From a virus: a DNA stretch of 38,285 nt. The translations under genes were made by a program, and so were the position numbers. This document shows positions 31,122-38,271 of the stretch, piece by piece. A model generated the notes under the pieces. The model searched no databases. It saw only the letters and a program-made list of their open reading frames with translations, and was not told the origin of the DNA. Where the stretch lies: the IMG/VR virus record IMGVR_UViG_3300010399_000058, positions 1-38,285 of that record; one strand, 5' to 3'. Each line of letters begins with the position of its first letter. The first letter of the stretch is position 1.

Positions 31122-33391
31122 GCTGCTTGTTGCGGCTTACCACCGCCCCCCTGCGTTGCTGCCAACATCTGTTGGAAGATTTGTGCCGGTGGCACGCCCT
31201 GAGCTAGTGCCTGCCCAATCGCTTGCAACACAGGCGGTGGTAGCTGTTGCAGTGCTTGGACGACCATAGCGGCTACCTGCATGCCACCGGCACCTGACTG
31301 CGTTTGCTGCGCAGCCTCTGCACCACCGGGTTGTCCTTGCGGTGCATTACCAGTGCCGCCCATACCGGGTGCACCACCCTGACCAGCAACAAGCGTCTGT
31401 TGCACCTCAGCGGCGATTGCGTCCCAATCCTCCTTGCTGACAGTGAAGTCATCGAACGCTTTGCTCATCATACTGAGCGTGACCTTCAACGCAGCAGCCG
31501 GTGCAGCACGCACATACTGCGCCAACACCTGACCGATCTGTATCGCCTCCTGCTTCTTCTGCTGCGTGGTCAACTTCTGCGTACTGCCACCAACCACAGT
31601 GATGCTCATCGCAGCAAGATCACGCAGGTTGTCCAACGGTCGCCAGAACGGCGTCACATCCAAGCCCGTCAAGTCGTTGACCGTCTGTGCATCCATGAAC
31701 CGCAAGCACAACTGCGCCAACTTCCAACCAACATCACCGAGTGCGTCCTCAATCGCGTCCAGACGCATGTCCATACGCATGTTGCCCATCGTGCTGTAGT
31801 AATCAATCGCACGGTTGGTCGTGTTCGTCTTGAACTCACCACCACGTTCCGCCTCGCTCGTAGCAGCGATGCGGTCGATGCTCATGTACAAGTCCTTCTT
31901 GTCGAACAACTGAGTGAACGCCATGCTCGGTGGCGGTATGCTGAAGATCGCATCCTCATGCTTCATGCCCTCAGGCAACGTAAGCGGTGTAGCGACAGCC
32001 TCCGGTCCCTTCAGTATCCGATCAGCGTGCTCCTGCGTCATACCGGTGTTCGGGTTGTAGAAGATATTCCTGCGTGCCCACAACAACGCCCTGCGACGCT
32101 CATCATTGATCTCGTTGATCTGGTCCTGCTGGTCGAGGTAGTAACTCACCTCACCCTTGGCATACATTGCCACTGGGTTGTCATGGAACCACATGGGTGT
32201 CAGTGGGAAGAAGCCCTGCAACTGGTATGGATCGTCCCACACCCAGATCGGCCACTTCCAGTCATTGTCTGCGTACAGCTCCAACCGGCGCGTCACCTTG
32301 TCCCACACGTACCAGACCTTCGTGCGCTGCGCCTTCTCATACGTGTCCTTGTCATCGAAGCCGTACGCGCTATAGCTGGCATCAGTCTTGTCGAACAGCG
32401 TGAAGTCATCCTCACCGTTGTCACCAGACGTGCCACCATTCATGATGTGCGTCGGCTCGAAGATCGAACGGAACTCCTCCTTCTCCTCATCCTCAGTCGC
32501 AAACACCGCGTTGATGTACTGCGTAGGCAGAAAATCTTCGATCATGATCCAGTTGGCGTCCGTGAGGTAAGGATCAGAACTATCCCAATCAACCAATACC
32601 TTATTAGGCAAACGGACGCGCACAAACGGTCCGCTCGGTTGGAGAAACTCGACCTTCTCTTCCAACGCAACCAACTTCTGCTCAATCTCTCTGATCTCCT
32701 CAGCATCCTTCGCTTCTGCAAGCTCCTGCGACAGTGTGACCAGATCGTTCACTGCCTGCTCGCTGCTCTTGTCCTTCTTCGTGTAACCAACCTCGAACCA
32801 CGCCCTGTTCATCAACAATGCAACCAACACGTTGCGCTTGGCCTTGGGCTTGATGTTCACACCGGGCGGGTGCTTCATACTGAACAGTGTATCAACCAGT
32901 CGCTGCACTGCTCTTGTGAGATCGTCACCCACTTGGTCAATCGGTGCCTCAGCACGAGGCTCCAAGCTAACCGATACGATCGGGTTCTTAGCGTACAGTT
33001 CGGGGACCTGAGCGTTAACATTGCTGAATATGACGTTCTCAGTGGACGACGCCATCTCGTTGAGGCGTCGTGCAACTCGACGGTTGCCAGCCACGTCTGG
33101 GTTCTGTTGTCCGTCACGGTGACTGGCCTGATCGTGGTTGTAATAGCGAGTTGCCTCGTCCCACGCATCGACCAAATCCTGCATCTGCTTCTTAGCCGTA
33201 TCTCGTCTTGATCGCCATATTCCACCGCGCTTACTAGACACAGGAATGCGGCTGTCCGGCATAGCCTTGTAGACAGCGGCGGCCTCCGGTTGCTCCGGCA
33301 AACCCACACCGGCCTGTGCCAACGACTGCTCAAGCGGATCACCACTGTCCGCGAACTCAGGTACGGGATCATCAGGATACGTGCCGCTCAT
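31118..33391 (-). CDS. Portal protein
   Basis: A 757-residue protein between TerL and scaffold with the features of a short-tailed phage portal. It has a long helical N-terminal wing (Asp-Ala-Trp-Asp-Glu-Ala-Thr-Arg-Tyr-Tyr). A coiled-coil Glu/Lys stretch lies at about residues 215-255, and a Trp-rich stem and clip core follows (Trp-Lys-Trp-Pro-Ile-Trp-Val-Trp-Asp; Pro-Leu-Thr-Pro-Met-Trp-Phe-His). After that come Tyr-Tyr-Leu-Asp-Gln-Gln-Asp-Gln-Ile-Asn and an Ala/Gly/Gln/Pro-rich C-terminal barrel or tail. It would form the dodecameric DNA channel and docking site for TerL. The large size resembles P22-type portals. Confidence 0.88.
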   Translation of the reverse strand: MSGTYPDDPVPEFADSGDPLEQSLAQAGVGLPEQPEAAAVYKAMPDSRIPVSSKRGGIWRSRRDTAKKQMQDLVDAWDEATRYYNHDQASHRDGQQNPDVAGNRRVARRLNEMASSTENVIFSNVNAQVPELYAKNPIVSVSLEPRAEAPIDQVGDDLTRAVQRLVDTLFSMKHPPGVNIKPKAKRNVLVALLMNRAWFEVGYTKKDKSSEQAVNDLVTLSQELAEAKDAEEIREIEQKLVALEEKVEFLQPSGPFVRVRLPNKVLVDWDSSDPYLTDANWIMIEDFLPTQYINAVFATEDEEKEEFRSIFEPTHIMNGGTSGDNGEDDFTLFDKTDASYSAYGFDDKDTYEKAQRTKVWYVWDKVTRRLELYADNDWKWPIWVWDDPYQLQGFFPLTPMWFHDNPVAMYAKGEVSYYLDQQDQINEINDERRRALLWARRNIFYNPNTGMTQEHADRILKGPEAVATPLTLPEGMKHEDAIFSIPPPSMAFTQLFDKKDLYMSIDRIAATSEAERGGEFKTNTTNRAIDYYSTMGNMRMDMRLDAIEDALGDVGWKLAQLCLRFMDAQTVNDLTGLDVTPFWRPLDNLRDLAAMSITVVGGSTQKLTTQQKKQEAIQIGQVLAQYVRAAPAAALKVTLSMMSKAFDDFTVSKEDWDAIAAEVQQTLVAGQGGAPGMGGTGNAPQGQPGGAEAAQQTQSGAGGMQVAAMVVQALQQLPPPVLQAIGQALAQGVPPAQIFQQMLAATQGGGGKPQQAA

Positions 33392-33394
33392 TGA

Positions 33395-33559
33395 TCAGAA
33401 CCTCCCACTGAACAGCAGCACCAACAGGATGATCACCACGATGACACCAATGCCACCGAACCCATACGGTCCATAGTGACCACTGTGGTATCCGTAGTAG
33501 CCACCACCGAAGCCAAACACCACAAGCAGGATGATAACCAGTAGCAGGATCAGGCTCAT
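33395..33559 (-). CDS. Small two-helix membrane protein, DUF3309-like (54 aa)
   Basis: A 54-codon gene between TerL and portal. Its ATG overlaps the TerL stop (ATGA). The product has a hydrophobic segment (Leu-Ile-Leu-Leu-Leu-Val-Ile-Ile-Leu-Leu-Val-Val-Phe), a Gly/Tyr/His-rich loop (Gly-Gly-Gly-Tyr-Tyr-Gly-Tyr-His), and a second hydrophobic segment (Ile-Val-Val-Ile-Ile-Leu-Leu-Val-Leu-Leu-Phe). The pattern resembles the DUF3309 family of short membrane proteins. A holin-like or head-assembly membrane role is possible; no lysis gene is visible in the window to compare. Confidence 0.7.
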   Translation of the reverse strand: MSLILLLVIILLVVFGFGGGYYGYHSGHYGPYGFGGIGVIVVIILLVLLFSGRF

Positions 33560-35103
33560 TTGTGCCTCGCCATCTTGCCTTGCCGTTGCATGCGTTCGAT
33601 CTCATGCCACGCCAACCACGCAGGCGGTGCATTCGGCTTACCAACGTAGCGTGCCAACCGTGGCCGCTGACTCATCGCATACTTCCACATGTCCATCGCG
33701 TGGTCGTTGCGGTCCACAGGCTTGTCAGTCGTGTCGTCACTGCCGTCACGCTTGAAGTAGTACTCAACGATCTCGTCCACGAACCACTGACACCGGTCAC
33801 TGACATAGAAGTGCGGCGCATACCGCAGACCAGTGATCGGGTGCTCATGCTGCATCATCGGTGCGAGGTACTGCCAGTTCTTGGCAATGCCACTACTGAT
33901 ATCGTTGTTGCCCCGCTGCGTGCTGATGCCTTCTTCCTGAAACAGTGTGGCTACGGTCTCGCCCACCGAATGTCCACTACCTGTCTTGCGTCGGAATATG
34001 TCGGGGTCAGCGTAGATCGGTCGTAGCTCGTCACCCTCTCCGCAATGCTCAGCACGTATTGTGTGTATACGCCGCGCCGCATCTGCGACGGTAAGCTCTG
34101 CAACACGGAACCCATCGAGCAGAAACACATTGGAGTCGTCGTCAACGTAAAAGAGTCCGTAACAACTGTGCCTTGACAGTCCGTGGTCGTATCCTTCCAC
34201 GAACACAGGCTGAAAGCCGGACAACCGCAGTTGCCGCAGGTGTGTCCGTGCATCTTCATGCGCCACGACATGGACCGCTTCATCGAATTGGGGATAAATA
34301 AGTCCAGACAACGCACCCCATCGTCCGTAGACGAACCGTTCCCGCATAGAGCCAGTGTAAGTTGCAAGCATTCCTCGGATGTAATCGACTCCAACGTTGT
34401 CAACATTCTCGTACGTGCTCCCCTCGAACAACTCGATCAGCGGCTTAGGCTTGCCATCCACCAACACAGGCTTGCCTTCATCGTCCACTTCACACAGCAG
34501 CTTCTCACTGATCACACCGCGCTGATGGAAGTCATGCAGTGGCTTGACGATCTCCCGGTAACACCAGTTGCGTGTCGGGTTGAGCGTCGCCATGAACCAT
34601 CGTGGCCCAACACGCGGCATCTTCGGGTCATCACCGACATACTCAGTGTTGCCACGCAGTCGTCCCATCAGGTCCATGAAGTCCTTATGACTAAACTCGG
34701 GGTCCTCCAACTGATCAACCACGATCCAGTCGTACGTTGCAGACAACAGGTTGCTCTTGCTCTCCTCCGTCTCCTTGCCACGCTGTGCCACATACCGGAA
34801 GTTCACTGTGCTGCCGTTCTTCAGTACCAGCGTGTTCTCATCACGACTCGGCATGCGCTTGATCCACGGTGCAGGACACCACTGCAAGAACTCACGCCTG
34901 ATCGTGTCATTCAGCTTAGGATACGTGCTACGTGCAATCAGTCCATTGCAGCCAGGATAGTCCTTAGCCAACCTGAGAGCCTTGATACAAGCCGCCGCAG
35001 TCTTGCCGTTACCGAACCCACCACCGATGAACTGCACTTTTGCAACCGACTGATGAAATCGGTCATGCATGCCACCTTCGACGATCTTGTACCGCTTACT
35101 CAT
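33556..35103 (-). CDS. terL: Terminase large subunit
   Basis: A 515-residue packaging motor. The ATPase part has Walker A Gly27-Gly-Gly-Phe-Gly-Asn-Gly-Lys34-Thr35 and a Walker B strand Trp-Ile-Val-Val-Asp130-Gln-Leu-Glu133. The residue after the Asp is Gln where many terminases have Glu, with Glu133 two places further on. The C-terminal half is the RNase H-like nuclease, with a conserved Asp in Gly-Tyr-Asp-His-Gly, a second in Tyr-Ala-Asp-Pro-Asp, and a last in Arg-Asn-Asp-His-Ala-Met-Asp. It cuts concatemers and pumps DNA through the portal. The start overlaps the previous stop (TGATG). Confidence 0.93.
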   Translation of the reverse strand: MSKRYKIVEGGMHDRFHQSVAKVQFIGGGFGNGKTAAACIKALRLAKDYPGCNGLIARSTYPKLNDTIRREFLQWCPAPWIKRMPSRDENTLVLKNGSTVNFRYVAQRGKETEESKSNLLSATYDWIVVDQLEDPEFSHKDFMDLMGRLRGNTEYVGDDPKMPRVGPRWFMATLNPTRNWCYREIVKPLHDFHQRGVISEKLLCEVDDEGKPVLVDGKPKPLIELFEGSTYENVDNVGVDYIRGMLATYTGSMRERFVYGRWGALSGLIYPQFDEAVHVVAHEDARTHLRQLRLSGFQPVFVEGYDHGLSRHSCYGLFYVDDDSNVFLLDGFRVAELTVADAARRIHTIRAEHCGEGDELRPIYADPDIFRRKTGSGHSVGETVATLFQEEGISTQRGNNDISSGIAKNWQYLAPMMQHEHPITGLRYAPHFYVSDRCQWFVDEIVEYYFKRDGSDDTTDKPVDRNDHAMDMWKYAMSQRPRLARYVGKPNAPPAWLAWHEIERMQRQGKMARHK

Positions 35104-35366
35104 CAGTTGTCTTTGCCAAGCAGCATGGTCGATGCAGCCGTGGCAGTGACAGCAGTGGCACCGGGTGGGATGGCAACCACACTGTCAGTGCTGACAGGGA
35201 TGACCAACACCACACCGTTGTCCCACGTATACGTCGTACCACCGGGCACACGTGCATGCGAGTACATCGTCCTGTTGCCGTGCACACCACTCACATCAAC
35301 AGCAGCAGGCAACGCCACCTTCACACCCGCACCAAGCGTCAACGCCTGTCCAGCAACGAACGCCAT
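35103..35366 (-). CDS. Small unknown protein between the terminase subunits (87 aa)
   Basis: The ATG at 35366 overlaps the TerS stop (TGATG); a GTG one codon earlier is the only alternative. The product is Ala/Val/Thr/Gly-rich, with strands such as Val-Leu-Val-Ile-Pro-Val-Ser-Thr-Asp-Ser-Val-Val-Ala-Ile. It is probably a small beta-rich virion or assembly protein. It has similar character to the beta-rich 153-residue fibre accessory. Function unknown. Confidence 0.6.
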   Translation of the reverse strand: MAFVAGQALTLGAGVKVALPAAVDVSGVHGNRTMYSHARVPGGTTYTWDNGVVLVIPVSTDSVVAIPPGATAVTATAASTMLLGKDN

Positions 35367-35959
35367 CACACCTCTCCCATGTCAATGGTCGGCACCTCAG
35401 CCATGTCACGCTTTACAATCTCGATAACCAGACCACCATCCATTCGATGGCGATGCTCCACCACATCAGCAGCCCGATGACCACTGCGGTCCAGAATGTC
35501 ACGAGCGGCAGCGATCCTATCGCCGCGCGTCCCTTCGTTGAGCGCAGCAACCATAACCTGCGCCGCATCATGCGCCTTGCGTTGTAACAGGTCTCGTACA
35601 ACACCCGTCTCAGCATCGAGTACACTCCGCACAACGGCGTCGTGCATCTGTGTGAACGGGTCAGACACCTTGATGCGACCGATCTGGTCAACACTTAGGC
35701 CAGTAGCGATTGCAATCTCATCATCAGCCAACCCGAACAGCGTGTAACTCAGCACGACACCCACTGCATTCATCGTGCGTGGGACTTCGGGTAACTCACT
35801 CAGCTTCCTACGTGTCTGCGTGACGATCCGCTGTGCCTCTCGTTGCGTCGGCACTTCGATGAACTCATCCTCACGTCCATCACGCAACACGCGACCACCA
35901 GGATACACAAGTCTCCCATCCGCTAACCGAAGCGGCTCACCAGGTTCAGCCAACGACAT
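35366..35959 (-). CDS. terS: Terminase small subunit (putative)
   Basis: A 197-residue protein two genes upstream of TerL. It has a helix-turn-helix-like segment (Asp-Asp-Glu-Ile-Ala-Ile-Ala-Thr-Gly-Leu-Ser-Val-Asp-Gln-Ile). The C-terminal half has Ala-Ala-Arg-Asp-Ile-Leu-Asp-Arg-Ser-Gly-His-Arg, a phrase characteristic of phage small terminase subunits, followed by a hydrophobic strand. It would bind phage DNA to start packaging. The start lies one base after the previous stop. Confidence 0.75.
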   Translation of the reverse strand: MSLAEPGEPLRLADGRLVYPGGRVLRDGREDEFIEVPTQREAQRIVTQTRRKLSELPEVPRTMNAVGVVLSYTLFGLADDEIAIATGLSVDQIGRIKVSDPFTQMHDAVVRSVLDAETGVVRDLLQRKAHDAAQVMVAALNEGTRGDRIAAARDILDRSGHRAADVVEHRHRMDGGLVIEIVKRDMAEVPTIDMGEV

Positions 35960-35960
35960 G

Positions 35961-36827
35961 TCACGGCACCCTCAACCGCATACGACCACGACCACCACCA
36001 CGTGCACCACGCAACGACTCAAGACTTGCACGCTGTTCAGCAGTCGGTGGTGTCAACTGACCACGCTGACCACGATTGAACGGCAGCGGCGCGTTCTCCA
36101 CAGGTGTGCTCGGTCCTGGCCTGTAGTTGCCAACTGCATCACTGGTGACACGCGGCATGTCGCCTGTGTAAGTCGGTTCAGCAGGCACAGCCTTCGACAG
36201 CGCACTCTCAAGCGGTGCTTGACGCGGTGGTTCCAACTGCGTGTAGTCAACAATGCCACCCTGCTCAGGTGGAACAAGCGGTGGTTGACCAGCACCGGGC
36301 GTAGCTGGTGGTGCATTGGCAGTCGGCGGCGGTGTGAACAGCCCAGCAGGGTTTTGCGTAGGCACACTTGCACCGGGCATGCCACTACCGCGCATACCAA
36401 ACAACGCAGCAGGCAACAGACCACCAAGTCCGATAGCAGACGCAATCTCACCTACACTCGGTCCACCACTCACACTGACATCAGGCGTGCGTGGATCACC
36501 ACTCGGTGGCGGCGCACTGGTTGTCGGCTGACCACCACCAGTCGGTGGCACAGGTGGCACAGGCAACTGTTGACCACCACCACCACTTGGAGCGCCAACA
36601 CGTGTTGACTGAGTTGCAGGTGCGCTGTCCTCAGGCATTGCATTACGCAGACCAGGAATGGTGCCCGGCTCACGCGCGTTCTGCTCAATCGCACGACGGA
36701 TGTTCTCTGCACTCGGTGGGATGCCCTGCGAGTTGAAGTAGCGCATGAGCAGCGTCATCGGTGAGTACTGTGCACTGCCTTCAATCGCACCATTGGTAAC
36801 TACGTCATCAGTAGCCTGGACCGGCAT
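35961..36827 (-). CDS. Proline/glycine-rich unknown protein (288 aa)
   Basis: I start at ATG 36827, with CCTCC/GGAGG at 36835-36839, instead of an upstream codon. Residues about 1-75 look ordered and helical (Thr-Leu-Leu-Met-Arg-Tyr-Phe-Asn-Ser-Gln-Gly-Ile-Pro-Pro). The rest is almost entirely Pro, Gly, Ser and Thr (Pro-Pro-Val-Pro-Pro-Thr-Gly-Gly-Gly), ending in an Arg/Gly-rich tail (Gly-Gly-Gly-Arg-Gly-Arg-Met-Arg-Leu-Arg). It contains a one-mismatch palindrome encoding Ser-Thr-Arg-Val-Gly. It overlaps the previous gene by 20 bases. Probably a virion-associated or DNA-binding assembly protein; unproven. Confidence 0.6.
   Translation of the reverse strand: MPVQATDDVVTNGAIEGSAQYSPMTLLMRYFNSQGIPPSAENIRRAIEQNAREPGTIPGLRNAMPEDSAPATQSTRVGAPSGGGGQQLPVPPVPPTGGGQPTTSAPPPSGDPRTPDVSVSGGPSVGEIASAIGLGGLLPAALFGMRGSGMPGASVPTQNPAGLFTPPPTANAPPATPGAGQPPLVPPEQGGIVDYTQLEPPRQAPLESALSKAVPAEPTYTGDMPRVTSDAVGNYRPGPSTPVENAPLPFNRGQRGQLTPPTAEQRASLESLRGARGGGRGRMRLRVP
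36594..36609. promoter_or_regulatory. Recurrent 16-bp palindrome, copy 8 (one mismatch)
   Basis: GCCAACACGTGTTGAC lies in the Pro/Gly-rich protein gene and is read on the minus strand as Ser-Thr-Arg-Val-Gly. Confidence 0.6.
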
Positions 36828-37104
36828 TGGCTTGCCTCCGTGCAAGGATTGCGTGTGCGATACCAGCAGCCGCATTCACATGGTGTGCATCAGGTGGACC
36901 ACCTCCACCACCCATCGGTGGCTGCATCGGTTGCGGTGGCGGACCTTGATCCTGCGGTGTCGGTGCAGGCCGTTGCGGTGCAGGTTGCTTAGGCTTACCA
37001 CCACCTGCCTGAAACGGACGTGGCTTACCAGTGCCAGGAGCCTTCCTCGGCACAGCACTACCCTGCATCGAGGACTTGATCTCACTGTCAAACTTGCCTG
37101 CCAT
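36808..37104 (-). CDS. Pro/Gln/Gly-rich unknown protein (98 aa)
   Basis: The start overlaps the first gene's stop by one base (TGATG). The middle is a low-complexity Pro/Gln/Gly segment (Gln-Pro-Ala-Pro-Gln-Arg-Pro-Ala-Pro-Thr-Pro, then Met-Gly-Gly-Gly-Gly-Gly-Pro-Pro), with short helical ends. The C-terminus (Ala-Ala-Gly-Ile-Ala-His-Ala-Ile-Leu-Ala-Arg) is the only ordered-looking part. Function unknown. Confidence 0.55.
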   Translation of the reverse strand: MAGKFDSEIKSSMQGSAVPRKAPGTGKPRPFQAGGGKPKQPAPQRPAPTPQDQGPPPQPMQPPMGGGGGPPDAHHVNAAAGIAHAILARRQANAGPGY

Positions 37105-37532
37105 CAGTAAGTCACCTTCCCACCACCACCATTACCACTGAGATCGGCAGGATACGTGGACGGATACACAACACGGTCCAACAGACCAAGTATTGCAGTG
37201 CGATCAGCGGCAGTCGTTACTCGGTTGACGAGGTTGATGGTTTCAATCGGCACCACACCACCGGGGGCACCCTGCACATGTTGTACCTGTGCCTTCGTTG
37301 CAGTAGCCGTCCCGCCAGCAGCCGCACCAGTGAGTGCGCGCCACAACGCACGCAGCACTTTGGCACTACCACCAGCCTGTAACAGCTTGGCCATCGCATC
37401 ATCGGACTGATTGATGCCGTTCTTGTACACATACCCAACAGTCGCAGGCTGATTGGCGTCACCACTGCCGAGCGTGTTCGAGTAACCAGTGAATGGGATT
37501 TGGGTCGAGCCGCTGAGGCTGTAATTGGCCAT
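37104..37532 (-). CDS. Unknown protein, first gene of the leftward operon (142 aa)
   Basis: The first gene of the leftward late operon, with GGAGG upstream of its ATG at 37532. The product is Gly/Ala/Thr/Asn-rich, with Ser-Gly-Ser-Thr near the start and a Gly-rich end (Gly-Asn-Gly-Gly-Gly-Gly-Lys-Val-Thr-Tyr). A helical central part holds Leu-Arg-Ala-Leu-Trp-Arg-Ala-Leu. It is probably a virion protein. The start is about 93 bases downstream of the left copy of the inverted control element. Confidence 0.6.
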   Translation of the reverse strand: MANYSLSGSTQIPFTGYSNTLGSGDANQPATVGYVYKNGINQSDDAMAKLLQAGGSAKVLRALWRALTGAAAGGTATATKAQVQHVQGAPGGVVPIETINLVNRVTTAADRTAILGLLDRVVYPSTYPADLSGNGGGGKVTY

Positions 37533-37624
37533 CGTGATCCTCCATCCTGACTAGGAGAGCATGCACGCTATACCCCACCACAGCAATCAGCAACCATAAT
37601 CAGCAGACGTGGCGCATCTCCTGT

Positions 37625-37657
37625 TAGAAAACTGAACCGCCCCCCTATATGTATATA
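37625..37657 (-). promoter_or_regulatory. Left copy of outward-facing control element (candidate promoter)
   Basis: Bases 37625-37641 match the reverse complement of 38091-38107 at 15 of 17 positions, and the likeness continues to 37657 (26 of 33 overall). Read on the minus strand it runs TATATA, a C/G-rich block, then CGGTTCAGTTTTCTA, pointing toward the first late gene at 37532. This is the expected place for a leftward late promoter. It does not match a sigma-70 pattern, so a phage-specific or unusual polymerase or regulator may be needed. Confidence 0.45.
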
Positions 37658-37775
37658 TACGTAAGCAGTGCTACGATGCGTTGCGGGGTTGTTTTGTGTT
37701 GTGTCCAAGGTGCGCCACGCCCTCGCTGGCACACGTGAACACCCCCGTTTTGGATTTGGCATGGGGGAGTGGGGG

Positions 37776-37843
37776 GCGTATACACACACGCATGCATGTA
37801 TACACACCACGTATGTACATACACATGCACATACACGCGTGTA
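37776..37843. other. Alternating purine-pyrimidine (Z-DNA-prone) tract
   Basis: Bases 37776-37807 alternate purine and pyrimidine at every position (32 nt), then 37808-37843 do so again (36 nt) after one break (CC). Further perfect runs occur at 37854-37869, 37871-37897 and 37910-37924. Such tracts favour left-handed DNA under negative supercoiling and melt easily at TA steps. It lies centrally in the only long non-coding region of the window. Confidence 0.8.
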
Positions 37844-38085
37844 GCCACACACTCGTATATACGTGCGTAGGTACACACACATGTATACACACACGTGAGT
37901 ACACACAGCCGTATACACATGCGTCTGTATACACAGCGTGTAGATACAGGCAAGGGGACGCGCGTGGTTGTATGCACAAGCGGTTCTATGCACAAGCGTG
38001 GTTGTATGCACATGCACAAGCGCATGGCCAGGCATATGTATACACACGCAACGACTGCGGTTGTAGTAAGCTGGTATATACACAC
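37778..38085. repeat. GTATACACA iteron-like repeats
   Basis: Copies of GTATACACA followed by C, T or G occur at 37778, 37798, 37883, 37911, 37927 and 38038. Variants are GTACACACAC (37871), GTACACACAG (37899) and GTATATACACAC (38074). They are spaced irregularly from 16 to 111 bases apart. This is compatible with protein-binding iterons in an origin or promoter region, or with drift of a simple repeat. Confidence 0.65.
37962..38022. repeat. 17-bp direct repeat and ATGCACAAGCG triplet
   Basis: GCGTGGTTGTATGCACA occurs exactly at 37962-37978 and 37996-38012. ATGCACAAGCG occurs three times: inside 37971-37982, inside 37987-37998, and at 38012-38022. These lie between the GTATACACA repeats and the right control element. 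Confidence 0.65.
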
Positions 38086-38107
38086 TCGGGGTCGGTTCAA
38101 TTTTCTA
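38075..38107 (+). promoter_or_regulatory. Right copy of outward-facing control element (candidate promoter)
   Basis: The mirror copy of the element at 37625-37657, reading TATATA, a GGGG block, then CGGTTCAATTTTCTA on the plus strand and pointing out of the window. Together the two copies bracket the alternating tract like a divergent promoter pair. No gene is seen downstream within the remaining 178 bases. Confidence 0.45.
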
Positions 38108-38228
38108 GTGTGAGATTGTGCACACCCGACCACGCTCATGTGCACTCGGTTGCATACGCCACAACCACACACTCATTACGCTGCTGTGTATCTACATGAC
38201 ATGCACACCGTGCCGCTGTGAGCGTGCT

Positions 38229-38271
38229 GTGGCATGGCATGCGCTGGCTGGTACCGTGGCATGGCACGCGC
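38229..38271. repeat. 16-bp near-perfect direct repeat at the right edge
   Basis: GTGGCATGGCATGCGC at 38229-38244 recurs as GTGGCATGGCACGCGC at 38256-38271 (15 of 16). The rest of 38108-38285 is GTGCAC- and CACA-rich with no start codon and ribosome-site pair that I can support. Confidence 0.5.

Noticed and set aside
31304-33211. A 635-codon frame on the plus strand opposite the portal gene
   Set aside because: It lies antisense to a gene with clear portal features and has a Leu/Arg/His-rich, motif-free translation; such shadow frames are common here because stop codons are rare on the antisense strand.
34183-35427. A 414-codon plus-strand frame opposite TerL and the next gene
   Set aside because: It is antisense to TerL, which has clear Walker motifs; no ribosome site or domain supports it.
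37568-38199. Long open frames on both strands over the repetitive right-end region (about 170 codons each, rich in His, Tyr, Val, Cys)
   Set aside because: They are open because repeated GTAT/CACA steps contain few stop codons. Several frames overlap on both strands, there is no ribosome site, and the peptides are low-complexity with no domain.
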